DNA of 64,000 nucleotides from Rhopalosiphum padi (lineage: Eukaryota; Arthropoda; Insecta; Hemiptera; Aphididae). The notes beneath the pieces were generated by a model. That model ran no database searches and was not told where the DNA came from. It saw only the letters and a list, made by a program, of their open reading frames with translations. The DNA lies in assembly GCF_020882245.1 (NCBI RefSeq), contig NC_083597.1, positions 88,452,152 to 88,516,151 of the forward strand, in the 5' to 3' direction. Made by a program: the position numbers and the translations under genes. Below are positions 25,285 through 38,580 of the stretch, one piece after another; positions within the stretch are counted from its first letter, which is position 1, and the number at the start of each line of letters is the position of its first letter.

Positions 25285-28200
25285 TTATTTCGATTCGTTC
25301 AAGTTTTCTAAAAATTTCTTCTCATATTTTCCCTCTGGGTCATACAATTTGGAAAGTTGTTCATACTCATTGGGACGACGAGCTTTTATCGCGTCAATTG
25401 CTTTTTTCATCATGATCTTTTGCTCTTTGGTGCATGACGAGCAACTATCTTTGACTAACATAGGTACTATTTCTGAAAAAAAAAAACGCAAACAATCATA
25501 TAATATATTAGTTTAATGGGCTATAAAATATGATAATTCTTTCAGAAACAGTTAGATATAAGTTTGAAAAAAACCACGATATACAATCCTCCCAAAAGAG
25601 CTAATATGTTAATACACAATATTGACTAAGAATATTAATATACACGATTTTCAACGTTCTAAAATATAGAGTTTATCAATATGTAAAAAAAAAAAAATAG
25701 ATAATTCCAAAAACATCACTGATTTTAACGATATTGTGATATTTTGGTTATGATCAAAAATAATGCAAAAATAACTATTTTAGTATACTCGAGGTTTATA
25801 CTGTATTGGTTAATATTAGAAATAAAATAAAGAAATAATCAATGTAGTATAAAAGATGTACAAATTTATAATAATATGAATTGTAATTGCCTGCGCTTAA
25901 ATTAAATCTGTTAATTCATAAAAATGTACATAAAAAAAAAAAACCAGAAATATCAAGGACACAAAAAACCGTCAAAAATACAATTTTTTTCACCAATTAT
26001 TTGTTGTTATATTATACATCACGTCTCTTGATTCATGCATATTTTTTTTTAATATACGTTTAACTTAATTATTATATTTATTTAAATAATTTCAAAATGT
26101 ATTATACAATTTTACTTTAGCACATGATGGATATTAGTTATTCATCCTTAGGTACAGTTAATATTTTAAGCAGACAAAAAAGGAACTATGTCATGTACTT
26201 GCCAGCTATATATGACTAAATTATATTAAACTACTCAACTACTGCAGATGGAACCTTTTTTAGTAGTTTACGGATGCTAATTCGAAAGAATAAAAATGTA
26301 AAAAAAAAATCGATAGTAAAGTCACACAAATGTATTGTTTTATTCATTGTTGTCGTAACATTATATGAATGCCAATAATAAAGAATTATTTTATTTTATA
26401 TGATAAAAACAATAATAATATAATAATAGTTATAATTATTACTATATTATTATTATCCAATGTGTTCATATGATGAAAATACCTATCATTAAATATATAG
26501 CTACCAACTTATTTTCTCTATTCAAAAGTTATAAGCTATAATATGGTAAAGAAACTAATGATTTCCAGATTAGGACGTTACACGCGTTAAACTCTATCAG
26601 CATTCGAGGGCAAAAGTTAGGTATAATTTGTATAACGTAACTTTATAATTCATATTACCTTTCTACGGCGTCTTCCGTTTTCGTTATATCTGCTGTTTAT
26701 TTAACAGTGAGACTTTGAATGTTTAAAATTGTTCAAAATATTAAATAAATAAAAAAAAGGTTGATCAGTTGTATACATTGTATTCAATTTAAGTGTTATT
26801 GTTAAAAATGATTAACAATTATCGCAGATTTGTTTGATTAAACTGCTGTTAATTGTTATACAATGTCAATTGTTTGTTTATTATTTATTTTTTTTTTTTG
26901 TTTTTATTTGTTTGTACTGTTGATATAATAAATTCAGATAATAACTGTAAGGGGACAAAGCGATTTCACCAATATAGGCATCGATTCCACCAATTCTACA
27001 ATGTTATACGTCATAGTAGGTATACATAGGAACTATTTTTTTTTTTTTTATGTAGTTTAAGTCCGTTTTTAAATGAAATGTTAGCAAAGTTTGAATATTT
27101 AAATGAAAAATACGCTATTATTTATCCTTATGATGCATAAACTATAGCTCTTTTCCATAATTATTTCTGATGAATGATTATCGAAAATTCCCGCAAATTC
27201 CAGGAATTGCACATCCTTATAATGCAATAATGTAGTGTTATTTTTAAATTGTTTTATTTAATGCGTTCATTTTATTACAATGTTTTGAATAGTATTAAAA
27301 TAAAAAAAAAAAAAAAACATTTTCGACGAGTAAGTAATCAATCGAATTGTGTTTCCGTTGAAAATTACACGGTATAATTATTATGTTTATTCTGAGTACA
27401 CGTTTCCGTGACAAATTATTCACTAGCTTCAAAATATAATAACTGTAAAAATGATGCGAACACAGTCTTCGTGAATTAAACGTGTGTAGTTTTAATACCA
27501 CAGCTGAACAAGCTTTGCATACTTATATAATCTCCTTTACTATATTATTATGTATAAACATAACGTATTATAAAGTACATAAAACCGACGACAGTTTAAT
27601 TTTTGATTACTTTTGCCGTGTCAAAAATAAAAAAAAAATGTATATCGGAGACACAAGGTATTATAAATTATTATGATATTTTACTGAACCGTTATTTAGT
27701 GAAAAATATTTATCTTAACGTTATTTTCGTTAATACTTGTACAATTTTACCAATAATCATATTACATTTTGACTTATAATTTAAAACGTAATACACTAAT
27801 TATTTACAACTCAGTTCTATTAACTAGTTTCTATTTGCTTTTAAAGCGTTTCAAATATAATAAATAAAGCCTTTAAAGTAAACACGATAATAATGCATTA
27901 TAACACGAAAATCCATTAAGCCGTATACCCCCCTTTGAGCTAAATATAGTATTCATATCGAGTGATAAATTGTAACTGATATTTATGTAAATTGTAATAA
28001 TAATATAAATACTTAGTCGACGTGATACACGAACGATTTTGGTAATCAATCATAGTAACTACTGAGCGATTTAAAGTTTTTAATCATGTGAACTTTTTAT
28101 AATCGACTGCATCGAATTCAAAACGTCTATTGGAGTTTTGTTTTTGTGTTAATACAAGAGTTACGTTTAGCATAAAGATCAGTAAGAAGTAGTGTACAAG

Positions 28201-29701
28201 TATAAAAGTAAGATCCCGTTCGGGTCGTTAGCCAATAACAAGCGAAATGTCTTTGCTCATTCATTCGAGTACACCCAAAACTTCTCATAGGTTGAGAATT
28301 AGATTTGGCAAAATTGTCAGTGTACTTCTTGCTCGTGGTATATCTATATATTCCGTTCTGAATAATAACAGTTTCAGACTGAAATAATCTAAATATTAAC
28401 AAATTAACTATTTTTATGAAGACCAGTTTCATACACATATTAAAATATAATATTTTATCATCGATTATCGTTACTGTTAATTGATTTTAATAAAATATAG
28501 AACACTTGGCCCGGTTTACACGACATCTAGTAAACTAGCTTAGAGTTGAATTCACATGAAATGGTAGGTTCAGAACCCAAAAGTGCTATCTCAAAATATC
28601 AAATTGTTTAACAGAGCAATTTTAAACTTTAAACCATAATTCTTTTGTAATGAATTATTATTAAATATTACAATTAACAAAATTGTTCTGCGTTAATCCC
28701 TAAAAAATGATTTTTGTTCTAAAAAAACGTTATTTCAAAAAAAAAAAAAACCTAAGTAAAAATTGTCTGTTAATATATATTTTTTAACTGAGATATTTTT
28801 ACAATGATGTTTATTGTTATATAATAAATAATATGTCATCGCAATTATTTTAAAATTATAATCAAATTTAAAATTTATATAATGTAAGCCAAGTAAATAT
28901 TACTTGCTTGTGGGTATCAATCGAGTAGCACATTCGAATTGGGGAGACTATGTAGTGTTCGCTCTCACCCCTCGATCTTTATTTTTAAATTGGTACTAAA
29001 TTGACACGATGGCTTCACGATAACTTGATTTATTAAATTTTATATTAAATATGACGTTGTATTTCGATATATTTTAATAATTATTTTGTCAATACGAATA
29101 TACATCGAAAACAATATTGTGTTTACGGAAAGTCGGCAAACTATAGTGATTAAAATTCCTGTAATTTAACATATCCATTGGCTATGCTTAAAAATGACTT
29201 TGCTTTATTTTGTAAAATCGTATGTTTAGCACAGTCTGTCTACTAAATAACTAGAACCTTCAATACGAAACATCAAATTATCGAAACGTCTTTATATATG
29301 TTATATGTTAGTTATTAAAGACATGGCATCAATACGTAAATATATTCATCCTATAATAGTGTAGTGCAGAAGTCGTCGTACTTTAATTAATTTGTGGTTC
29401 AAACTATATAATATACATTATATACACTCTTACTTTTCATTTCTCTAAAGTGGGCCGTGCACGGTCCTTCGTTCAGAAAACATTTGACGTTGTTCGACAT
29501 CAACCTAGTGTTGTTCAGCATTTGGTCTATGTTGATTTTCTCCATTATAGACATGTATCTTTTGATCTCCTCCCGGATGGCCGGATGAGGGTCGTCGTCC
29601 TTGTCCACAGTCTTTACAGCATCGTCTCCTTCGGTTACGGATATCGACACGCCTACCATGGTTGTGATTACCAACACGGAAATAAACAGTTTTGAGTACA
29701 T
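25285..29701 (-). CDS. Chemosensory protein (CSP/OS-D family), two exons
   Basis: Coding exons are 29701-29434 (268 nt) and 25472-25285 (188 nt). The donor reads AAA-A|GTAAG and the acceptor is a T-run ending CAG|AA. The intron is phase 1, one base after the codon for Lys89, which is the conserved CSP intron position. The product is 151 residues. Residues 1 to about 21 form a signal peptide, followed by an acidic stretch (GDD, DKDDD). Cysteines 74, 81, 100 and 103 give C-x6-C-x18-C-x2-C, the OS-D signature that forms two small disulfide loops. The C-terminal part has the family pattern ARRPNEYEQLSKLYDP, with Tyr where many members have Trp. The usual N-terminal KYD motif is not seen, and NNT at 63-65 is a possible glycosylation site. 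Family members are small secreted helical carriers of hydrophobic ligands, and some aphid members act in saliva. The join and family are well supported; which paralogue it is, and its tissue, are not known. Confidence 0.94.
25473..29433 (-). other. Single 3.96-kb intron of the CSP gene
   Basis: GTAAGAG at the 5' end and a long pyrimidine tract plus CAG at the 3' end. The interior is AT-rich with many A or T runs. It has a 103-codon open frame on the minus strand (28438-28127) that resembles nothing I know. It also has a short GC-richer patch near 27190-27220 and another near 28920-28975 of unknown origin. No nested gene is recognisable. Confidence 0.85.
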
Positions 29702-29816
29702 TTTGTTATTGTTTCGGTGTACTTATTATTTTTCGCGTGGACTACGTTCACCAGTGTAGAAAACACTCAGATGAGGTTTAAACACTCTGTAAAATCGCTG
29801 TACCAACACGCGCTCA

Positions 29817-29824
29817 TATTTATA
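29817..29824 (-). promoter_or_regulatory. TATA box of the CSP gene
   Basis: On the minus strand this reads TATAAATA, 116 bases upstream of the CSP start codon. A start of transcription about 30 bases downstream, near 29790-29795, would give a 5' UTR of roughly 90 bases. The motif and spacing are seen directly; the function is inferred, because AT-rich DNA produces such motifs often. Confidence 0.5.
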
Positions 29825-29829
29825 CAAAT

Positions 29830-31320
29830 CTTTTACGCACCTGCCCAAAATTGTCGAGGTCGAGTGTTGATCATCTGGTCCGGGTAATAGTAGAAAATTA
29901 CTCCAATTAAAATCCTTCTGTTTGCGTCGTCAATCGCAAAGTCTGATATGAATCTTGCGACCTCGAGCACACAGATAACAATATTACCCAGGTATATATA
30001 ATTTATAATGTGCATACCATCAGACACGAAATCACATTAAATTATTTTAATTGTGAGTTTTAATTTATTGTTATTATAACACACATTCATTAGATACACG
30101 AAATTACTGCGCAATACATTTTTCATCGTCCAAAAGCATATTATATCATATGAAATGTCCGTATTATGGTGAGTTGAATCGATGGTGAATAATAACAAAA
30201 ATTGTTATCGCCGTTGGACACGTAGTGTCGATCGTATTTCGATGTTAAATAATAAATATCCAAAGTAGGTAGTAATTATTAGTGCTCTTAGTGATTTTTT
30301 TTTTTACAATACAAACAATACTCTTCGAATTGTTTATTTTTCTTATTAAAAAATTACATTTTTACGTTACTGAATACAAAGTACGTGACTTTTTCTGTTT
30401 TATTAGAACGAAAAAAAAATGTATAAAAATCGACTTAAAAAAAAAACACAATTTATAAACAAAGTCTTTAAAAACTTTATAATTATTTATATTTTGCGCA
30501 CTCCCTACGAAAACAAATTTGGAGAATTCAACCTTTTTTAATACAAACAAATCATAATTTATATAAACAGTTCCTAGGAATTTTAATTTTTCCCAACTTA
30601 ATTCTTAATTAACGACTTAAAAGTAATTGTAGATAATTTTAATTTATTTTGATCAAATATAATATCTATATTTTCAACACAAAAAAAAAAAAAAAAAACT
30701 ATGGCTTTAATTTATTTTTACGTTACATTAGTTATTACGTTTTTGTTTTTAATTTCAATATTATTAAATTGGTAAATCAACATAATATTAAATTGTATTA
30801 AATTATCTACGAAGTTAACTTAGTTTAAATCAAGTTTCACAATTTATAAAATATATTATATATTTTATAACTATACAATAATTAATATACCTGTTCTGAG
30901 TCATTACATTATATAGGTATATAATATATAGTATAACAGTGTATAGTTATTAATGGGAATTACCTCAGATCTATATTTATATGATAATATTATATCTGTC
31001 GATTTAACTTAATACGTATAGTTTTATTTTTATAACCAATCGTACCTTAAAAATGTCCATTTCCAATAAACAATGTCATAATAAAATATCTTCAATGTAT
31101 AATATATTATTATACAATATACACACTACCATGTTAGGTAATACTATAATCTAATGTACAATTTGACTTCCAATAATTTTTACGTTATTTCATAACAAAT
31201 CGCTAACAAAAATGGCAAATTAAACTTAATCTAAATAATTCAATATGTAGGTACAACATTCACACTATGTTGCTCTATTTTTCTTTATGTTTATTTTAAA
31301 AATGTTCCTATTTTTACATC
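29830..31320. other. AT-rich DNA upstream of the CSP gene
   Basis: A 64-codon minus-strand frame (30027-29833) adjoins the CSP promoter but has no recognisable content. Nothing else seen. Confidence 0.5.
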
Positions 31321-31324
31321 TGAC

Positions 31325-31990
31325 TTAGGACTCAACTTAGATAAACGCTTAAACTTCTAACTTGGAATAGCCATAGAAGTATCACGACGAGACTTCCTGT
31401 CTCCGCAGAGTACGTATCTCACTGATAAACAAAAAATATTCTAAATTAAAAGTTAAAGTTCTTGTGTACAAAACATTACTCAAACCACTATGGGACTATG
31501 GTCTCCAATTATAGGGTACTGCAAAAGTTTCAAATACCAATAAAATACAACAGTTCCACCAGAATATTGCCCTTAGGAAAAAAATAAATGTCTTGCCGTT
31601 CATATCAAATTAGACATAACATAAAAACCTTTTAATGAAAATTGTGGTAGACAAAGCCGTACGCTTCTATAAAAAAATGCTCACAATCGTCTCCATACCA
31701 ACCGAAAATACTAATAATAAAAAACCTTTCCTAATTTACCATATCTGGCAACTCAAGGTGTCGTCTAAAAATAAACTGGTAGCAGGACTTGTTACGAAAT
31801 TAATAAAAAAAAAAAAAAAAACAAATAATTAAAAAACAACTCCCAGTCAAGTGTCACTAATAGGTGTCTTCTTATTCCAAATAATCATGTAAATCTTTCT
31901 TTCTTTCTATCATCATATATCATTATTGTGCTAGTAAGGAAAAATTGCGTATAGCTTCATATAAAATAAAAATAAATATTTTTATATTTT
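31325..31990 (+). pseudogene. Jockey-type non-LTR retrotransposon 3' fragment
   Basis: The first block, at 31325-31357, reads LGLNLDKRLNF, matching the reverse-transcriptase C-terminal motif LGLxLDxRLTW, and is followed by a stop. After a frameshift, the frame at 31455-31832 reads KVLVYKTLLKPLWDYGLQL, a stop, then GTAKVSNTNKIQQFHQNIAL and later DKAVRFYKKM. These blocks are typical of the region downstream of the RT fingers/palm in jockey-like ORF2. There are at least three internal stops. The coding part ends near an 18-base A run, followed by a probable 3' UTR. The 5' part, including endonuclease and RT catalytic residues, is missing, as expected of a 5'-truncated insertion that has decayed. 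Confidence 0.75.
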
Positions 31991-31994
31991 ATAA

Positions 31995-33300
31995 AATTGT
32001 ATTTTAATTGTTTATATTAAATTGCACCGTAGTGGTATAAATTATTTAATAAAATAACATAAAGGGTGATAGAATACTAAGTTAGTTAACTATAGGAACT
32101 AAATAAAGCAACAAAAAAAGTCAAGAAATGAGACAATGAAAGTAATTAATGTATAATGTATTTATTCATTTCGAAGAAAAGAGTTCACGCAACATTGCAT
32201 TTTAAAATAATATTATCGATTTATTTAGTTTGACAAAATATTTTTTTGAAATTTCCTGTTTATATATAATACTTTATAGTTGATATATAATGATTATGTT
32301 ATATATACTTATATATTAATTAATCTATCGAATTTATAATACTTTTAATCTTTTTTTTTAACAATAATACGTTCGCATTTTATTGAAACGCCTTGAAATT
32401 AATTAACTATACGAAGACAGTTTCAATTATTTGCAAATATACACAATCTGCGAAGAAAAATTATTATTTTTTTTTATTTGGAAAGATAATAAAGTATTGA
32501 AAATATTTAGTTTTTATTGATATTCTCGTTTAGATTTTGGTAATTCAAACTTTTTCGTGATAATATCTTCGATATTTTTTATAATGTAATAAAAAAATAC
32601 CTATAAATAGTTATTTTTTATTTTTGTGGAACGAAAAACTTTATTTTTATTTTCATGAAACTGATTTATATTTTGTTTGAAATCTCCACCGAAATTTAAT
32701 TTGAAGAATCCAATCGAGCATTTGAACTATACAAATATTATTTTGAATTATATATCATTACAAATTGCCTATATAGCATACTATGTATACATACTTATTT
32801 GTTTAACCTAAACCACGTATAAAACAGATCTTTATTTCGTATTGAATTTTTTTTTTTTTTTTGTTAACTAAACGTATAGCAATATATTACAAACATTCAG
32901 CGGGGTTTCTGATACTCATTATTAGGACACAGTTATTTTATTATTATTGATTACAAAGTGTTGTAAATTTGTTTTGCAAAATCAAATAGGTATCTAAAAA
33001 TATAGTTAAAATTAAGTAAAATTAGATAATATTTGTAAATTTTGTAATGCATTATGTACATATTGTACATTAACATAAAAGTAATATATACGATTATAAT
33101 ATTACTATATTTAAAAAAAATTATATTTTCAGATTATATAAACATTTAAAAAGGATAGCCAAGTGACTATAACAGTCTAATGAATATTATGTATTGACAG
33201 GGTTACTGCTATGGGTAATTAAATGATAATATATTAATGTATTCCAAACAGAGATGGACTGTGAGCGTATATCTCTAAGTAATTACTTACAGTTATTCAT
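31995..33300. other. AT-rich DNA, nothing recognised
   Basis: Only A/T runs. Confidence 0.6.
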
Positions 33301-33540
33301 TTTGAGTTGCACGAAAAAAAACAAAATCAGTTGGGTCTGTATTGGAACCGTATAAAATTTCCTCTTTTTCCTAATTTTTTAACATTTTTAAATTTTTCCC
33401 AAATTACAAACTAGATCCAATTTTCTATGTGGAGATACTCACGTTTTAGAAAATTAAGGCATATTTACTAAAATAATAAACAGGAAAAAACACATCACAT
33501 TACTGTAAAATCAATGCATTTATCGCTCCGCTCAGAATCT
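33301..33540. repeat. Copy of the GATTCTGAGCGGAG repeat
   Basis: The right end is well kept: TCAATGCATTTATCGCTCCG followed by CTCAGAATC at 33540. The interior block AAACTAGATCCAATTTTC matches the copy at 62.9 kb. The left end is not clear and may reach to about 33244. Confidence 0.55.
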
Positions 33541-33544
33541 AAAA

Positions 33545-36500
33545 CAAACAAACAGCTTTCAAATAAATAACTTGGAATAGCGTTTATTAAATTTATTAGT
33601 AATAAAAAAAAAAAAGTTTGAAATCCTTTGATAAATATTACGATATAATTAAAGAGTATATTTTCAATCCGTCGATGTGTAATGTGATAAATTCAATTTT
33701 GTTTTAATTGTATAATGATCAATTAAATTTAGTTTTAAGTTATTCTAATTTATTCTATTATTTCTTTTACTGGGATAACATAAAATATAAACAAATAAAT
33801 AATTGCCCTGAAACTAATTTCCGCCAGTTTGAGCGTCTCCGTTTCATTAGCTGATAATGTAATAAGCAAGACGCCGTTTTGTGCTGCTCGAAATACCCTT
33901 CTGTTATAATAATTTTTCATCGTTATCCAAATGAAATTTGCTAGTAGAAATTGATTGGTTAAAAATTTTAGTTTTAATTATTTTTCATGTCGATAGGTTC
34001 AATTTTTTTTTACAGATAGTATACATAATTATTGTGCATGTAAAAATATAGCTAATGATTTAGTTTAAACATTTAAACATTTAATATAATACTACAAATA
34101 ACTGTACTACTACCTACATATTGCGTTGTATTAACGCCATTTAATATTACCTCTACATGTATTATAATAGGTATAGTACCATATTAATTACATTTTATCA
34201 TAAATAACTGCGTTTCTTATTACGATCGGACGTCCGGTCGTTTGAACAGATTATCAGATATTTTAATGTTATGCTTTAACACAATACAATTTATGTTATC
34301 AATTATCTACTACGCAATAGCATCCATTTATTCTATAATAGATGTTTATTTTGAATTTATCATTATTTTTGAATTATTCAGAGAGCAGATGGTTATAAGC
34401 CTTCAAAACAAATGTTTATCAACTATATTATGTACTTATGCACAAGTATTAACGTTCACATAAAACAATATTATTATAACCATTATAATAAAAATACCTA
34501 TATGTAAGGGAAGTTGTCTTTCTTTCGATCATAATATATTTCATTATTATAATATATTATACGCATATGTATACAATTTTTGGAAAATGTTAATCTATTC
34601 ATATTAGAATTATTATTATTTTACTGTAATAATAGATGCATGATATAAGTGTACTTATAACGTTTTGATATCGAAATGGACGTTACAAAAATAAAAATAA
34701 ATGGATAGATAAAAATTCACGACCTTCCGGAAAATGCCTTTACAGTAGATACTCGACAAAAATAAAAAGCTAACAGTTATATGGTTGGAAATAGGGTTGG
34801 CAGAAGAATAAAAATCGAATTACACAATACCCATCGCTAAATATCGAATACGGTGAATAGAAAATCGTATTATGACAAAAAAAAATAAAAATATTTTCGT
34901 CGTATCACTGTTTAAAAAACCTAAGAATTCTCTGAAAATGTAATAGGGTAAATATACATATATAGGTAAATTACGTTCCATACAATTTTTAAGGTGTTTG
35001 AACTTAATTTGTTGAACACTTTGTTGGTGTGTTTCTTATTCTTAAAATTTCACAATCATAAGCATAGTATTTGTTTTATCACTCAATATTAATTTTCATT
35101 TTATTAATATGTATTTTATAATATTATACAAGTGGATGTCCTTAAATAGCTATTATAATAATTGCACTATATTATAATAATAATGTAGTGAAACCATTAA
35201 TTATTAATCATATAAATAATATGATTATTAATTTATAGTATAAAGCTTTTTAGAAAATATTTTAGTGGATTTTTATTGTGTTTTTACATAGCTGAATGAT
35301 CCGATTCTGAGTATAAATAATTCGATGGTTGTGATCTTAATTTTGTCTTATTTTTTTTTTAAATGAGAGTTTTGTCCATATTCAATTTTCAATTTATTTA
35401 AATAAAATCATAATATCATAAGTGAAAAATATATACTTGAAAAAATGAATAACGGTCAATAACATCAAAAATCTTACTAGAATATTTTAATTAAAATTTA
35501 ACCACCATAATAATAATTATTATAATTATGTTTAATTTATTTTAAAAACTAAAAACGCGAAATGTTTTTGACTTTTAATTCAAGTGACCTCGACATTTGC
35601 TCTGTACGAATTGCACATATTGCACGAATCTGTGTGTAAATAAACATGCCATAAATAAAAAAAAATATATATATTTTACAATATATATATTATACTACAT
35701 CCGGGTTTAAATGTTTTTTTTTCAAAATATTTTGGACAATACCCATTAAATTATTTTAAGTCGTGTGTGAAAGTAATATTGGTAAAATTTGGAAGGTATT
35801 ATACTCGAGCCCTTACTGTGCCGCATTAAAGTTGATATATGGCAAAAGAGAGAAGCTTTATTAATTTTTAAAATTGTTTCAAAAACAATAGCATTTAACA
35901 AAAATAATGTAAGAAAATTAATTATATAGAATACCATTGTCTAAAAAAAAAATGTGATTCGATAAAATATTTCATAAATATATTTATTTCCAAGAAAAAT
36001 AATAATACATAAAAATATTTATTATTCTCTTTAATTTAAATCTATTCAAAACGTTATGTATAATATATATTATATAAAATGTAAATTTCTAAAAAAAATT
36101 CAACTAGACCAATTGTTAATAATACATAACAATTCGATTTGCGTAATATTTACCCGTGTGATTGTGTAAGGCGTAAAATGTTCTATTTTTTACCAATCAA
36201 TAATAATTGTAAAATGGATAATTTATCATTTAGTTTTTTTTTTTTTAGTTTACTGTCATCTAAAAAGCAGTAGTAATATATGATTGTATACGATTTAAAA
36301 CAGATTTTTACTAATAAAAGTTGTAATGGCTTCGATAAAATTCGTTTGCACACAGTTAACACGTAAAATATATTTATATAAATTTAAATTATGCAACGAA
36401 AATATATCATTTAACAAAATATTTCTGATAGTTTTGATCGGATTTGTACAACATTTATAAAATTATATAAAATGAAATATTTGTCTATAATACAAATGAT

Positions 36501-37075
36501 TTTTCGTTGCCCAAACTTATATGAAAGTGTCATTATAAATACCTATTTGTTTAATATAATTTATCTACTTTGATGTTTGTCGAACATATAATAAATAATT
36601 GATATATTATTTTATTCCAATTTTTTTATTATATTCGGATACTTCAAAAATACACCACTGTTTTAATTAAATACAAATTTAATTATTTTAATGCTCACAT
36701 ATTTTAATTTTAATTTATTATTATTTAATTATTGTTTTAATTTCTGATGCGAATTGGCAAATAACGAAACAAAGTACTTATATATTACATTATTTTTATA
36801 TAATATAATATATATATATATTATAAAAAAAAACTTTTTATTTACTATTAATTTTTTTTAATGCATGTTTTTTTTTTATTTTTATAGTTTTTATTATCAA
36901 CTAAATAATATTATTATTGCTTACCATATTATAGTTAAGTAACTATCTCATTGTTTAACACTATTGGGTTTTTGATTTTTTTTTTTTTTGTTTTTTTAAT
37001 TTTTAAGGATATTGATTGATAACGCATATTAAAAGAAGCACTCCGTATAAGGCCAAATATATATATTATAATATA
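33545..37075. other. AT-rich DNA, nothing recognised
   Basis: Short frames only (longest 73 codons at 34242-34463). No element signature. Confidence 0.55.
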
Positions 37076-37644
37076 TTGTATCTATATTTAAATGACAAGC
37101 AGAGACCTTCCGTAAGTTCGTGCATTTGCATATTCATTACTTTGCGATCGCATAATCCCGCGGGTTTAAATCCTCTTTAAAGCATTACCAATAAAATAGT
37201 AAATTTAATATCTCGTAGTTTCTATACTCGAGGACTAAACAAACCGGCGGGCAAATTAAAACGCAATTCGCAGAAAACTGAGAAGAAATACTCCATAAAT
37301 CCGCAGACGTGTGATATCTCCTGTACACACGCTGCACATATTAAATATACGATTATTAAAACATTTAAGATATTTCGATTTAAACGCGAGCGGCGTGCGC
37401 AGGTTAATTACATACGGTACATCATCGTCGCGGGCATGTCAGCCGCCGCACTCCGTAGCGGAATAGACGATAAAAATCGATCGAAGCTGGTTTGAACGGT
37501 CTGCTGTCGTTTTCGGATTTCGCGATCCGCGATCTGACAACGGTATAATAATCTCGCCGATCACACCGGAGCAACTACACTGCCGTCAAGTGGCTCGCGC
37601 TCGCCTCGGTACAACGTTATAATATCATCATCGTATCGAACAAG

Positions 37645-37720
37645 CACGTATCCAGGATCAATTTTTGGGGAGGTGTGGGGGCTAAACCCCCAAACTCCCC
37701 CCCTCCGTATACGGGGGCCC
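37645..37720. repeat. G/C-run repeat fragment with hairpin
   Basis: CACGTATCCAGGATCAATTT is followed by GGGG and GGGGG runs, then GCTAAACCCCCAAA, CCCCCCC and GGGGG. G-runs face C-runs, so the stretch can fold on itself. The wording 'cgtatccaggat...gggg' recalls the end of a dispersed aphid repeat, but that is from memory and not searched. Confidence 0.35.
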
Positions 37721-38423
37721 GGTATCGAATATTATATTATGTCGATACATCGATATTCGAGTACACACATACCTATAATATATCGTATATTAATGAAATA
37801 CATCATCGTTGCGCTCGGTAGGTAATCTGTCGATTATTTCTTAGAGATTAGCAGGAGAATAACCACGCGCGCCGCTCCCTCCGCCCCCGTCGTGCCGCCC
37901 GCGCACTGCAGCATAATATTATACTATTATTATTATTATTGTTGTTGTTGTTTCCGTCGGTCCAATTAGTAGAATTAATCTTTTAAATTAGTGGAGCTTA
38001 TTGAACGAGACTACGCGCGCGCGCTTACAATTTCAGTAATACGAATTCGTGATTTATAATCAAAATAACGTATTACACGTGTATTATTATTATTATTATT
38101 ACATGTGCACGAGTGCGTGTGTTCAGAGTTTGCACATAAAACCCTCTTCGCGCTAACCGTATAACACATGCGATATTAGGCGGTTTCTGCGCGTTTATAG
38201 CGAATCCGCGACCGTAATGACACTAAACCCGCGCGTACAATACCTACCGGACGCGTACTTTATAGTTTATATATAGTCACGTCGGCCGGTCCGCGCACGG
38301 AATCGTCCGGCGCAAATCGAATCGATTTGCGTATTATAATTTATCATTTTCAACGCGTCGTAAATAATTTAGTAATACACTGCACCTCCGATGCCGGGCA
38401 CGTGATTTAGCGGGAAGACTTAC

Positions 38424-38580
38424 CGCCATGACGGTTCGTATATTGCGCGTTCAATTGTATACCGATATACGAATGCTCTTTCCAGTCCGGTGAGGCGCAA
38501 AGGCTCGGTAGTCGGCTTTGGTCCTGTTCAAAGGATGACCGACACGTGTAGCCTTGAACAGTCGGGTCGGCCGAAATTAT
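38424..38580 (-). promoter_or_regulatory. Candidate first coding exon (ATG GCG then donor), minus strand
   Basis: On the minus strand the sequence runs CGAACCGTC-ATG-GCG|GTAAGTCTTCC, with the donor starting at 38423. A start codon directly before a strong donor, in phase 0, at the edge of a CpG-rich block, fits the 5' end of a gene with a long first intron. The exon's upstream limit is unknown. The same site could instead be a non-coding exon. Confidence 0.35.

Noticed and set aside
25280..25516. 78-codon plus-strand frame over CSP exon 2
   Set aside because: Shadow of the minus-strand exon, crossing its acceptor.
28127..28438. 103-codon minus-strand frame within the CSP intron
   Set aside because: No signal, domain or splice context, and ordinary length for chance.
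29450..29695. 81-codon plus-strand frame over CSP exon 1
   Set aside because: It is the shadow of the real minus-strand exon.
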